Origin: Oceanisphaera profunda
GTDB lineage: Bacteria > Pseudomonadota > Gammaproteobacteria > Enterobacterales > Aeromonadaceae
Direction: 5' to 3'
DNA length: 64,000 bases
Assembly: GCF_002157895.1 (NCBI RefSeq)
Contig: NZ_CP021377.1
Span: 2,976,001 to 3,040,000 of the forward strand
A program made the position numbers and the translations under genes. The notes under the pieces were generated by a model, which saw only the letters and a list, made by a program, of their open reading frames with translations, made no database searches and was not told where the DNA came from. Positions 1 to 8,119 of this stretch are shown here, one piece after another (within the stretch, counting starts at the first letter, position 1; each line of letters starts with the position of its first letter).

Positions 1-1
1 G

Positions 2-280
2 ATTGCCATCGAGCAAAAAACGCAGGTGCAAATGCAGGTAAAAACGCAGGTAGAAAACCAAGCTGACATGCAGCAAGCGACACCTGTAGTAAGATCCGTT
101 AAAACCCCAGAGCAAATCTTAGCCCTGCTTAGTGCACAGCCAGAGCTGACCTTAGCAGAAGTGGCTGCCCATGTAGGCCGTGCCGTGAGCACCATCGAGC
201 GTGCCGCAGCCAAGCTAAAACAACAAGGTCGCTTAAGCTACCAAGGCCCCAAAAAAGGCGGCCACTGGCAAGTGCATTAA
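2..280 (+). CDS. C-terminal end of a protein with a winged-helix tail (5' truncated)
   Basis: The reading frame is open to the left window edge, so only the last 92 codons are visible. After a low-complexity Gln/Val/Lys linker with a degenerate QVKTQ repeat comes a compact winged-helix segment (leucine-rich helix, then a recognition-helix-like VGRAVSTIERAAAKLKQQG) ending in KKGGHWQVH. That ending is typical of AlbA/AAA_4-type putative transcriptional regulators or ATP-binding proteins with a C-terminal wHTH; this family assignment is from memory of the motif. A GTG at 26 could act as a start, but the homologous context and the open frame argue for truncation by the window. It lies just upstream of a decayed restriction gene, so it belongs to an accessory segment. 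Confidence 0.6.
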   Translation: MAIEQKTQVQMQVKTQVENQADMQQATPVVRSVKTPEQILALLSAQPELTLAEVAAHVGRAVSTIERAAAKLKQQGRLSYQGPKKGGHWQVH

Positions 281-284
281 CAAT

Positions 285-332
285 GTGTTGTGGTGTTAAG
301 CAATAAGGGTGTTGTGGTGTTAAATAACAAGC
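285..332. repeat. Two-copy 24-bp direct repeat
   Basis: The 15-mer GTGTTGTGGTGTTAA occurs at 285-299 and again at 309-323, and each copy is followed by a similar 9-bp tail. It sits between the stop of the upstream gene and the hsdR relic, and looks like a slippage or deletion scar. Confidence 0.7.
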
Positions 333-773
333 AATGAACTTAGGCCAATAGCCGCGGATACAGAGGATGTGTTGGCTAACTACACCACCTACCGCAGTTA
401 CTACGAGATTGAAAAATCGATCCTTGATAACCCTGAATTTGATACCCAAAAATCCCAGAAAAAACTGCGCGCCTTTGTGGAGCGCAGTAAAGAAAGTATT
501 AACACCAAAGCCGAGATCATGCTGGAGCATTTTATCCCGCAAATAGTGAATAAAAAGAAGCTCCAAGGTAATCCCTTTAAGGTATTAGTGGCGTTTTCTG
601 GCAGCAAAGAAGTGGACGGCATTGAGTACACGGAAGCCGAAATTAACGGCTTTGGCGAGTCAGAGACGGCTAAACAGTTTGATAGCGATGAGTATCGTTT
701 GCTGGTGCTGGCCTTGAACAAAGACAAGGGCGTATCGCTAGAGTCGATTATTTCTAGGTTAGATGCTGAGTAG
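333..773 (+). pseudogene. hsdR: Relic of a type I restriction endonuclease R subunit (hsdR)
   Basis: The translated frame matches the C-terminal half of HsdR motor subunits as I know them: VLANYTTYRSYYEIEKSIL, FDTQKSQKKLRAFVE, AEIMLEHFIPQ, then FKVLVAFSGSKEVDGIEYTE and DEYRLLV. Similarity starts about 12 codons before the first usable start (GTG at 369), near NELRPIAADTEDV. The N-terminal nuclease and first helicase domain are missing. About 25 residues that normally lie between KKLQG and NPFK are deleted, and the conserved sequence stops after EYRLLV, followed by an unrelated short tail. No hsdM or hsdS is visible. It can hardly be functional; the surviving open frame of about 440 bp suggests fairly recent decay by deletions rather than by point stops. 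Confidence 0.8.
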
Positions 774-845
774 GATAGCGGCTAACTAAATAAAGCTCTC
801 AGTCAGCACTGCCATTTTTCACCATAGACTGATATTAAAACACTC

Positions 846-876
846 AGCCCCGCCCCCTTTAGTACGGGGCTTTTTA
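846..876 (+). terminator. Rho-independent terminator after the hsdR relic
   Basis: A perfect 7-bp stem, AGCCCCG (846-852) with CGGGGCT (865-871), is followed by a T-run (871-875). It lies about 70 bp after the relic's stop codon and is probably the original terminator of the lost restriction operon. Confidence 0.75.
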
Positions 877-893
877 ATGTTATCAATCTGGTT

Positions 894-1362
894 TTTCTTC
901 CGCATTTCCCTCCCAGTCCTATGATTTTGTTTATCGCCTTTACGCCGGCTAATATTTCGACTACTTGCTGTTGTATGTACGCAGACTCAAGGTCAAGGTC
1001 AGACTAAGCAGTTGTTTATATTGAGACATGGCGATCTCTAATAATGAACGCTGATGGTAATCAGATCGTGTTTTTCACTCAGCCAAGTTACTCGATTTAA
1101 GCGCAGCAACGGCTTCACTTCTTGGGGGGCCTTCTTCCAGATACAGGACGTTTTTACGAGGTGGGATGGTAGTCGTACTGCCTTTTTTAAGCAGTAACGA
1201 GTGGCAGCCTTGAGTGCTATAAGCATCATAAGCAGACACTTGGTGTATTCGGTGTCGAAGAGGGTTGACTAACGTGGGGAGTATTTTGCTATCAGCCACA
1301 CTTTCTAGACTCACTTCAGCAGCAATGACTTCATGAGTTTCTATCGAGTAAATGTCGTTTTA
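894..1362 (-). pseudogene. Relic of an IS5-family DDE transposase
   Basis: Read on the minus strand, the segment gives THEVIAAEVSLESVADSKIL, then IHQVSAYDAYSTQGCHSLL, IPPRKN, SEAVAALKSSNLAE, a stop where the family has Trp (TGG to TGA near 1074), DYHQRSLLEIAMSQYKQLL, and, after a one-base frameshift near 965, QVVEILAGVKAINK. These are hallmark stretches of the C-terminal half of IS5-type transposases. The N-terminal third and both inverted-repeat ends could not be found. At least one nonsense and one frameshift mutation make it inactive. Together with the neighbouring hsdR relic it marks an old insertion or deletion site. Confidence 0.8.
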
Positions 1363-1577
1363 TAAGTCTGGTAACCTTAGGTTTAGTGCTACGTATAGAG
1401 TGATAATTACGAGCGGCCAGCCAGCAGTCTTCCTACTTGCTGAATTATAAGGTTTATTTCTGTTGGGGATTCGCGTAATCATAGTCTCTGTGATGGCGGT
1501 TAGGTGCTTAGCCCTATAGTGCCATTGTTAGGCAAGGCGTTGGTAGGTTATCTAAATTTCAGACGAATATTTTACTT
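1363..1577. other. Gap between the IS relic and the HAD gene, nothing recognised
   Basis: No convincing coding frame, RNA gene or repeat was seen. It probably holds further decayed sequence of the insertion element plus the promoter of the next gene. Confidence 0.5.
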
Positions 1578-2213
1578 ATGTACTTACGGGAACAAGCAGT
1601 GATTACTCGACTCAGTGATTTAAAACTTAATGATATTCGTGGTGTCATTTTCGATCTTGATGGCACCCTGGCCCACTCTAACCCCGATTTTGTGGGGCTG
1701 CGGGCTGAGCTTGGCATGACACCGGGTGCAGATATTTTGGCTTATGTTGATAGTCTCAGTGACGAAAGTGCGCGCCATACCGCGCTGCAAATCGTCCATG
1801 ATTATGAAATACAAAGCTCGCTCACCGCGACGTGGGTGGAGGGGGCGCGGGAGCTGATTGAGTATTTGCAATCTCAATCACTGCCTTTGGCTATTTTGAC
1901 CCGAAATATACCGGAAGCCGCTTTGATGACCATTAATAAATTGGGTATTGATATCTCGCTGGTGTTAACCCGCCAAGATGCCCAACCGAAACCGCACCCC
2001 GAAGGCATTCAGCTTATTTGCCAGCAGTGGCAGTTAGCTCCCGCAGATATTTTGTATGTGGGTGATTATCTGTTTGATCTACAAACCGCCCAAAATGCCG
2101 GTAGCCGCTGCGCACTCTATTTCCCTGACACTGTTCCTGATTATGCAAAAGATGCGGATCTGCTAGTGGCTTGCTATCACAGCTTTATTGAAGCGTGGAA
2201 CAAAGGCGATTAA
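1578..2213 (+). CDS. HAD-superfamily (subfamily IA) phosphatase-like hydrolase
   Basis: A 211-residue cytosolic haloacid dehalogenase fold protein. Motif I is FDLDGT at residues 25-30 (nucleophile D26, acid/base D28). Motif II is the Thr of LTRN (108-110), motif III is K138 in QPKPHPEG, and motif IV is GDYLFD (162-167). The short helical cap between motifs I and II places it with phosphoglycolate phosphatase/pyrophosphatase-like enzymes, but the substrate cannot be read from sequence. The chosen ATG has no strong ribosome binding site; the GTG at residue 8 is an alternative that would remove a poorly conserved N-terminus. It stands alone, downstream of the IS relic, with about 160 bp before the GTPase pair. 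Confidence 0.85.
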   Translation: MYLREQAVITRLSDLKLNDIRGVIFDLDGTLAHSNPDFVGLRAELGMTPGADILAYVDSLSDESARHTALQIVHDYEIQSSLTATWVEGARELIEYLQSQSLPLAILTRNIPEAALMTINKLGIDISLVLTRQDAQPKPHPEGIQLICQQWQLAPADILYVGDYLFDLQTAQNAGSRCALYFPDTVPDYAKDADLLVACYHSFIEAWNKGD

Positions 2214-2372
2214 GTGTTCAGTTCTCTTTGGTCGTGCAATTGTGACCCACTTCCCTCTAAAACCCCAAACCGCTTGTACCCCCAGAGTGCGATGCCACAA
2301 TGAAGATAAGTGGTAGCGGTATATTTGCTGCAGTGCTCATGGTCTTATACAGACAGCTTTAGATAGGGATGC

Positions 2373-3488
2373 ATGCCAATGGCAAAATTTAGCTTTGATA
2401 AACTTAAAGCCTTGATAAATCCCAGTAAGAATCCAGATTTGACGGTGGCTGAAGAGTTTCAGCGGCAAAACCTGCCCACCTTGTGGCTGTTGGGTAAAAC
2501 AGGGGCGGGCAAGTCTACTTTGCTGCAAGCCATCACAGGTAATTCCGCCATTGAAGTCGGTAATGGCTTTCAACCTTGCACCTTAACGGCGATGAGTTAT
2601 GACTTTCCTGAATCGTTGCCCTTAATCCGCTTTTTAGATACCCGAGGCTTAGGCGAGGCAGACTATGATCCCAGTGCAGATATAGCTGAGCTGGCGAAAT
2701 CCGGTAATGCGGTGGTGGTGATCATGAAGGTGGATGAACAAGAGCAGTCTGCCGTTGAAAGTGCGTTAAAGAAAATACATAAAAAATCTGATATTAAGCA
2801 TTTACTGCTTATTCACACCGCAGTATTAAGCCTTGATGGTGCTGACCGTCGCCATGCCATGCAGGCTAACGAACATAAAGTCGCGAACATTTGGGGCAAA
2901 AACTTTGCATCAGTGGGCGTAGATTTTGTAGTGGAAGACGGTGAAATTTATAATTATGACTCGCTATTATCCGAATTAGCTAAGCTGCTGCCGGTGCTTG
3001 GCTTGCTCGCCGAGCATAAAGAACACGCCACTGTGGAAGAGCGCAATTTTCATCAATGTGAAAAAGAAGTGCTGTGGTATGCGGGCACGGCGGCTGCCAG
3101 TGATTTAATTCCGGTAGTGGGATTAGTTTCGGTGCCCGCCGTGCAAGCTAAAATGCTGCACAGTCTGGCGAATCAGTACGGTGTGGAGTGGAATAAGAAA
3201 ACCTTTGGGGAAATCATCAGCACTTTAGGCAGTAGCTTTGCCCTGCAATATTCACTTAAATTAGCCAGCCGCCAAGTCATAAAAATTATTCCCGTTTATG
3301 GGCAAACCGTGGGCGCGGTCGCGGCAGCGGCCATGAGTTTTGGCACCACCTATGGCTTAGGCCGGGCGGCGAGCTATTATCTGTATCGAAAGAGTAAAGG
3401 CGAGCCAGTGTCGGCACCGGATATGCAGGCACTGTATAAAGAAGCATTAATGAAGGGCAAGCGAGCATCCGGTTATGAGAAAACTTAA
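2373..3488 (+). CDS. P-loop GTPase with a DUF697-like C-terminal region
   Basis: A 371-residue protein of the Era/TrmE-like GTPase group. G1 is GKTGAGKST (41-49) and G3 is DTRG (89-92). The usual N/TKxD (G4) is absent where expected: the strand that should carry it reads LLLIHTAVLSL. Residues from about 230 to 340 alternate hydrophobic and small residues (ASDLIPVVGLVSVPAVQAKM, then IIPVYGQTVGAVAAAA) and resemble the DUF697 region of dynamin-like or YcjF-type membrane-associated GTPases. The start may be the ATG at 2373 or the one two codons later. Its last 14 bp overlap the next GTPase gene, so the two are translationally linked. Function is unknown; membrane remodelling or stress/defence are possibilities only. 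Confidence 0.8.
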   Translation: MPMAKFSFDKLKALINPSKNPDLTVAEEFQRQNLPTLWLLGKTGAGKSTLLQAITGNSAIEVGNGFQPCTLTAMSYDFPESLPLIRFLDTRGLGEADYDPSADIAELAKSGNAVVVIMKVDEQEQSAVESALKKIHKKSDIKHLLLIHTAVLSLDGADRRHAMQANEHKVANIWGKNFASVGVDFVVEDGEIYNYDSLLSELAKLLPVLGLLAEHKEHATVEERNFHQCEKEVLWYAGTAAASDLIPVVGLVSVPAVQAKMLHSLANQYGVEWNKKTFGEIISTLGSSFALQYSLKLASRQVIKIIPVYGQTVGAVAAAAMSFGTTYGLGRAASYYLYRKSKGEPVSAPDMQALYKEALMKGKRASGYEKT

Positions 3489-5103
3489 AAGCCTTTATTT
3501 CACCTTAGCGCGGCTTTCGGGGGATCGCTGGTCGGTGGCGGTGCTGGTCTGCGTACTGCCGATGTTGATCCTGATGGGCTTTGGCATTGTACTGGCCATC
3601 AAATACGGTTATATGCTGGCGCTCTCGTTATCCATCACCCTCAGCGTGGGGCTGGTGTTTTTGATGATGTGCTTCGCTAAAGTATTGGTCGCCAAAAAGC
3701 AGCAAACTCACAGCAGCCAGCAGGGGGAGGAGGGCACTGAGAGAGTCAAGAGTATGGGCGCCGATGATGACTTGGTGGCAGCGTCGCCGGATTGGTCTAA
3801 CCGTGAGCGAGCGATATGGCAAGCTACTAAAGCCTACTCAAGAGCCTTGCTGGCACACGACAGTGATTGGGTAGACATGGATAAAAAAGTGCTGCTGGTG
3901 TTTGAGCGGGTGGCTAAAGAATATAACAAGCAGTCACTGGATTTTTCCATTGCCGAGGGGCTGAAATTAATTGAGGAAATCAGTCGGCGTTATCGCTTGG
4001 TATTAAAAGAGCACATTCCGGTAGTGGAATATTTAAAAATCTCACATCTTAAGTCTGGTTATGAGGCTTATGATAAATACGGTGATTTCGGCCCCGTTCT
4101 CGTGACGGTATTAAAATCATTAAATTACGCCAAAAATATCTTTATCAACCCCGCCAAAGCGGTGTCTGATTTTATTAGTCAACAGTTTTCATCCAATATG
4201 ACCAAAGGCCTTATCGATGACATGCAACTCAAGGCTAAAGAGGCATTATTAGATGAAGTGGCGTCCGTGGCCATTAATCTATATAGCAAGCGCTTTAGAA
4301 TAGAGGACTTGGATGTAAAACCCTCTTCCACTCTGGAAACCGACCAAGCTCATGTGGCGGCACAATTAGAGCCGATTCGTATTGTCATTGTTGGCCAAGT
4401 GGGCGCCGGTAAGTCGTCGCTCACCAATCTCTTAAACGGTGAATTTGCAGTAGAAGTCGGAGTGCTAGCCACCACTAGTGGTCTAACGGTGTGTGAAACC
4501 CAGTTTGGCGACGCCGCCGTGAAGATTATTGACTTGCCCGGCTTAGATGGCCAAGCGGCCACCGAGCAATTAATATTTTCCGAGCTCTTAAAATCTGATC
4601 TGGTGTTGTGGGTAGTGAAAGCCAATCAACCGGCCCGAGAATTAGATAACAAGTTTCGACAGAAAATTAAGCAGTATTATGCGCAAGCCAAAAATATTTC
4701 TCGCAAAGAGCCGACCATAATTTGCATCGTTAATCAGGTGGACATGCTCAATCCGGTGCAGGATTGGCAGCCGCCTTATGACTTAACGGATCCGAGTAAT
4801 CCTAAGTCAAAAATTATTAGCCAAGCGCTGGCCTATAACAAAGAGCTATTAACGCCAGACTTTACGCTAGTGCTGTCTATCTCCGATACCAAACCACATT
4901 TTGGTGTGGATGATTTAAAATTATTGCTCAATGAGCAACTGCTCAACGCTTATAACGTACAGCTCAACCGTAATCGCAAAGACGCCATTCACCAACGCGT
5001 TAAGATCCGCGAGCAAGCCCGCCGCGTAGGCCGCTCTACTAAAGTCTTAGCGCAAGGGGCGTTTAAACACCTTAAGCATAAATACACCAATCCACCTAAG
5101 TGA
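3475..5103 (+). CDS. Membrane-anchored GTPase, partner of the preceding GTPase
   Basis: A 542-residue protein. Two predicted membrane helices lie at about 20-42 and 46-72, then a polar linker, a mainly helical middle (110-295), and a C-terminal GTPase domain with canonical motifs: G1 GQVGAGKSS (307-315), G3 DLPG (353-356) and G4 NQVD (420-423). Unlike its upstream partner it has an intact G4. The gene starts inside the previous gene in another frame, which suggests stoichiometric co-expression. Paired large GTPases of this type recall bacterial dynamin-like pairs, but no family name can be given with confidence. It is followed by a long repeat-rich gap, with no recognisable terminator. Confidence 0.8.
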   Translation: MRKLKSLYFTLARLSGDRWSVAVLVCVLPMLILMGFGIVLAIKYGYMLALSLSITLSVGLVFLMMCFAKVLVAKKQQTHSSQQGEEGTERVKSMGADDDLVAASPDWSNRERAIWQATKAYSRALLAHDSDWVDMDKKVLLVFERVAKEYNKQSLDFSIAEGLKLIEEISRRYRLVLKEHIPVVEYLKISHLKSGYEAYDKYGDFGPVLVTVLKSLNYAKNIFINPAKAVSDFISQQFSSNMTKGLIDDMQLKAKEALLDEVASVAINLYSKRFRIEDLDVKPSSTLETDQAHVAAQLEPIRIVIVGQVGAGKSSLTNLLNGEFAVEVGVLATTSGLTVCETQFGDAAVKIIDLPGLDGQAATEQLIFSELLKSDLVLWVVKANQPARELDNKFRQKIKQYYAQAKNISRKEPTIICIVNQVDMLNPVQDWQPPYDLTDPSNPKSKIISQALAYNKELLTPDFTLVLSISDTKPHFGVDDLKLLLNEQLLNAYNVQLNRNRKDAIHQRVKIREQARRVGRSTKVLAQGAFKHLKHKYTNPPK

Positions 5104-5118
5104 ACTATCACTAAAACC

Positions 5119-5157
5119 TATTTTTGCAACGGAAGAACGCGGAAGACACGGAAAAAT
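5119..5157 (+). repeat. Family A end repeat (GCAACGGAAGAAC...CACGGAAAAAT), copy 1
   Basis: It starts 15 bp after the stop of the GTPase gene. The core GCAACGGAAGAAC followed by CACGGAAAAAT recurs near 24890, in reverse near 5931 and 25031, and as a partial copy near 63194. Confidence 0.7.
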
Positions 5158-5185
5158 TAAGCTGAGATAAGATCGACGAGTGGTT

Positions 5186-5280
5186 ACAGCGCCGAGCGCT
5201 AAGCACCAATCGCCGAGCTAACATATAAACACCTTCTTTGGTTTAGCTTGGAGCCGGGCGCTAGGCGCTTGGTGCTGCTG
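5186..5280. repeat. Family B repeat, two copies in inverted orientation
   Basis: CAGCGCCGAGCGCTAAGCAC (5187-5206) faces a reverse copy reading GTTTAGCTTGGAGCCGGGCG (5241-5260) and GGCGCTTGGTGCTG. Transcribed, the pair could fold into a long imperfect hairpin. Related units occur at 27742, 31746, 41578, 46539 and 63141. Confidence 0.65.
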
Positions 5281-5335
5281 TTAAGATCCTTATTGTTCCG
5301 TGCTTGTTGTAAACAGAGAGTGTGGGTTCCGTTAT

Positions 5336-5485
5336 TCTCGTATCCATGCTCCGCGTGGATATGGAGCCTTGGCCGCTCTACGGTCGGTTAGGGTTCGCTT
5401 TTGTTCTGTTGGCTGGGCATGGGCTTGAAAGCCTTGGCCGCGGAGCAGCCAGAACTGCGTTCCCACGCAGAGCATGGGAACGAGA
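5336..5485. mobile_element. MITE-like 150-bp palindromic element
   Basis: The ends are imperfect inverted repeats of about 30 bp sharing TCTCGT, CCATGCTC and GCGTGG. Each end is itself a small hairpin; the right one is GTTCCCACGC-AGA-GCATGGGAAC. The interior has no credible gene. The end sequence resembles a GTTCCCACGCTCTGCGTGGGAAC palindrome I recall from many proteobacterial genomes; mobility is inferred from structure only. Confidence 0.6.
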
Positions 5486-5643
5486 CATATTTCTGCGTTT
5501 TTCAGCGGATTCCGTTGCAAATAATCTCTAGTTTTAAGATCTAAAGCGAGATCCTGACTTTCGTCAGGATGACGGCTTAAAAATACCTGATTACGTATGA
5601 ACCTCAGCCATAATGCGCCCTGTTTCGGTTTGTTCTTTGTAGC

Positions 5644-5678
5644 TGCCCCGTCTCTTTAATAAAGAGGACTTCGGCAGG
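5644..5678. repeat. Family D palindrome (CCGTCTCTTTAATAAAGAGGACTTCGGCAGG type), copy 1
   Basis: The hairpin CTCTTTAATAAAGAG is followed by GACTTCGGCA. A reverse copy with the same GTCTCTTC/GAAGAGGAC stem lies at 41619-41653, and a weaker one at 40041. Confidence 0.6.
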
Positions 5679-5930
5679 CCAGCTCTGCTGGCTGTTACTG
5701 AGGTTTAGATTTAAACCAAAATACCAAACCGGGCCGAATAAATTGGCCCCTACAAGGTCAAAATACCAAACTGAGCCTCATATTCTTTACCTAAGAGTCG
5801 GCACATCCCTGTAACCTATTGAATTCATTAACACTGAACTTACTGAAACATAGCTGAGCTTTGTGAGTAATCAGGTAAAAATATCCCTCGATTCTGCTCC
5901 TATCATTAATAGTTACTGTCAGATCTGATC

Positions 5931-5975
5931 GCTATTGTTCCGTGTTCTGCCGCGGGTTCCGTTGCAGATAGAATT
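5931..5975 (-). repeat. Family A end repeat, reverse-orientation copy
   Basis: On the minus strand it reads GCAACGGAACCCGCGGCAGA then ACACGGAACAAT, matching the family A pattern in reverse orientation relative to the copy at 5119. Confidence 0.55.
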
Positions 5976-6043
5976 TTGCGCTGTGGGTTAAGAGCAAGTT
6001 CCTGATTTTCAACCGGATGACGGCTAGAGCATCGCGATAGCCT

Positions 6044-8119
6044 TCACACCTCACCGACTTTAGTTAGGCCGCTGGCGCGCTTTACTTGGCTGTGTAGCGC
6101 TTGTTGTAATACGGCGTCTTTGCTGTGAATTAAGGTAAATTTCTCTTTCGAACGGGTAATGCCGGTATAGATTAACTCTTTAGTTAATACCGGATTGCCA
6201 TAGTCGGGTAACACTAGGGCGGTGTGGGTAAACTCCGAGCCCTGAGACTTATGTACCGTCATGGCAAACACGGTTTCTACCCCTTGTAGGCGGCTTGGTA
6301 ATACCCAGCGGATGCCTTGCTCGCCATCAGGAAACGCCACTCTAAGGCCCACGCCTGGCCAATATAGGCAAATGCCAATATCGCCGTTCATCAGCTTTAA
6401 GCTGTAGTCATTACGAGTGACTAACAAGGGACGGCCTGAGTACCACAACGGTTCGCCATCGGGTAAGAGCTGCTTTTTTTGTAAAGCTTTAAAAATAAGC
6501 TGGTTGAGATTATCGATGCCAAAGGTGCCTTGGCGCACGGCGGTTAATAATTGAAACTGGTTATGGGCCACAAACACCGCCAGCGCCCAGCTATTAAGCG
6601 CGGCCACATTGGCATCAGGGTCGCTGGTAAGCTGGGGCGGGCGTTTGGCAAGGGTTAAGTAGTCTTGATAACCGGCTACTGCCAGCCGCGCTAAAGGCGC
6701 CAAATCAATAAAATATTGATTGCTGGCCGCCGGTAAGCGCAGATTATGCAAACTGTGGGATTGGCGATCAAAGATAGCGGTTAGGCTGGCGGGAGTGGCC
6801 AAACCGGAGTTGACTTGGTGAGCCAATTCACCGATGCCTGGATGAGCGCTAAAGCGATAGCTGTGGCGCAGCATGCAGGTGGCTTGCTGTAAAGCGCTGC
6901 CTTTTGGGTCAATAAATTCATCACTAAGGGATTCATTACTGAGTTGGGTGATCCAGTCTTGAGTGGTGGGCGTGTAATGAGCAACATCGGCGGTTTGGCA
7001 TAAGTCACCGAGTATGGAGCCAGCTTCTACCGAGGCTAATTGGTCTTTATCGCCCAATAAAATTAACCGAGCGTGGCCGGGCAGGGCATCCACTAATTGC
7101 GCCATCATTTCCACGTCCATCATGGAGGCTTCATCCACTACCACCAGATCTGTGGGCAGGGGGTTAGTGGCGTGATGTCGAAAATGTCGGGTATTCGGCA
7201 GGCTACCCAGCAGACGGTGCAAGGTGGTGACCTCTTTGGGAATGCTGTTGCGCAGTGGCTCGGCCAAATCGCTGGGCAGTGGCAGTTGGGCCACACTGCC
7301 AGCAATAGACTCACTGAGTCGGGCGGCGGCTTTGCCTGTGGGGGCCGCTAAGTGAATTTGCAGTGGGGCTTCTTGATTGGTTAAGCGCAAGCCTTGCAGT
7401 AACGCCAACAGCTTTACCACAGTGGTGGTTTTTCCGGTGCCGGGGCCGCCGGTAATAATGGCAAAGTGGCTGCGTGCGGCCAATAAACAGGCCACCTTTT
7501 GCCAGTCGGTGGCCAGCTCCGGAACAGCAACCGTTGCGCTGACGGGTGGAAACAGTGCCGCTAATAAGCGCTGGGTGGGAGCGTTAGGCAGTGAGTGGTG
7601 CACGGCTAAGCGCAGGTTGAGTGCGGCTTTAATTTTTTGCTCATATAACCAATAACGACGTAAATACAGCAAGGGTCGCTCGGCACTGCCGGCTAATACC
7701 AGCGGCGTGTCACCGAGCTTACTGTCGCCGTCAGATGTGTCTGAGCTAATACGAGTTTCAACGGCGCCACTGGCACTCAATTCGGCCAGCCAAGCGCTGA
7801 GGCTCAAGTTGGTTAAGCGCGCACTCAATTCATCTCGGGCCTGATTTTCACTGACGCCATCGGGGGCATTTTTGACCGCAGATAATAATAACTTGGGTGC
7901 CGCCAGCGCCGCCGTTAAGTCTAAGCACACATGGCCGTGGGCATTACGCTCACTGACCAAAGCCACGGATAACAGCAATAGCTCGCTGCTGTGGGGGAGC
8001 TGCTGGGCAATAAAGCGGGCCAGCGCGAGATCCAAACTGCGCAGCGCGCCCAGTTCCACCCAAGTGGTTAATTGGCTGAGCACCGCTGGGGATGCGGTAG
8101 ACATTGACGGATGGCTCAC
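6044..8119 (-). CDS. recD: RecBCD exonuclease V, RecD subunit (5'-3' helicase)
   Basis: The 691-residue SF1B helicase subunit of RecBCD, which loads on DNA ends with RecB and RecC. Walker A is GGPGTGKTTT starting at residue 224, Walker B lies in VVVDEASMMD, and the C-terminal motif MTVHKSQGSEF is the classical RecD/UvrD motif VI neighbourhood. It is somewhat longer than E. coli RecD (about 608 residues), the excess being mostly in the N-terminal half. Its start is a GTG whose bases overlap the recB stop (GTGA), indicating translational coupling. Last gene of the WYL-recC-recB-recD run; it acts in double-strand break repair and degradation of foreign linear DNA. Confidence 0.95.
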   Translation of the reverse strand: MSHPSMSTASPAVLSQLTTWVELGALRSLDLALARFIAQQLPHSSELLLLSVALVSERNAHGHVCLDLTAALAAPKLLLSAVKNAPDGVSENQARDELSARLTNLSLSAWLAELSASGAVETRISSDTSDGDSKLGDTPLVLAGSAERPLLYLRRYWLYEQKIKAALNLRLAVHHSLPNAPTQRLLAALFPPVSATVAVPELATDWQKVACLLAARSHFAIITGGPGTGKTTTVVKLLALLQGLRLTNQEAPLQIHLAAPTGKAAARLSESIAGSVAQLPLPSDLAEPLRNSIPKEVTTLHRLLGSLPNTRHFRHHATNPLPTDLVVVDEASMMDVEMMAQLVDALPGHARLILLGDKDQLASVEAGSILGDLCQTADVAHYTPTTQDWITQLSNESLSDEFIDPKGSALQQATCMLRHSYRFSAHPGIGELAHQVNSGLATPASLTAIFDRQSHSLHNLRLPAASNQYFIDLAPLARLAVAGYQDYLTLAKRPPQLTSDPDANVAALNSWALAVFVAHNQFQLLTAVRQGTFGIDNLNQLIFKALQKKQLLPDGEPLWYSGRPLLVTRNDYSLKLMNGDIGICLYWPGVGLRVAFPDGEQGIRWVLPSRLQGVETVFAMTVHKSQGSEFTHTALVLPDYGNPVLTKELIYTGITRSKEKFTLIHSKDAVLQQALHSQVKRASGLTKVGEV

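Larger units (their letters stand above)
5104..6043. other. Repeat-rich 940-bp intergenic region
   Basis: No gene was found. The stretch is a mosaic of dispersed repeats, listed separately (5119, 5186, 5336, 5644 and 5931), plus GGCCCCTACAAGGTC-like fragments at about 5747. Short open frames on both strands around 5322-5531 fall inside a palindromic element and are not considered coding. The convergent end of recD lies at 6044 without a clear hairpin terminator. Confidence 0.7.

Noticed and set aside
5322-5531. Open frames on both strands
   Set aside because: They lie within a palindromic repeat element, which mirrors codons on both strands; no protein family resemblance.
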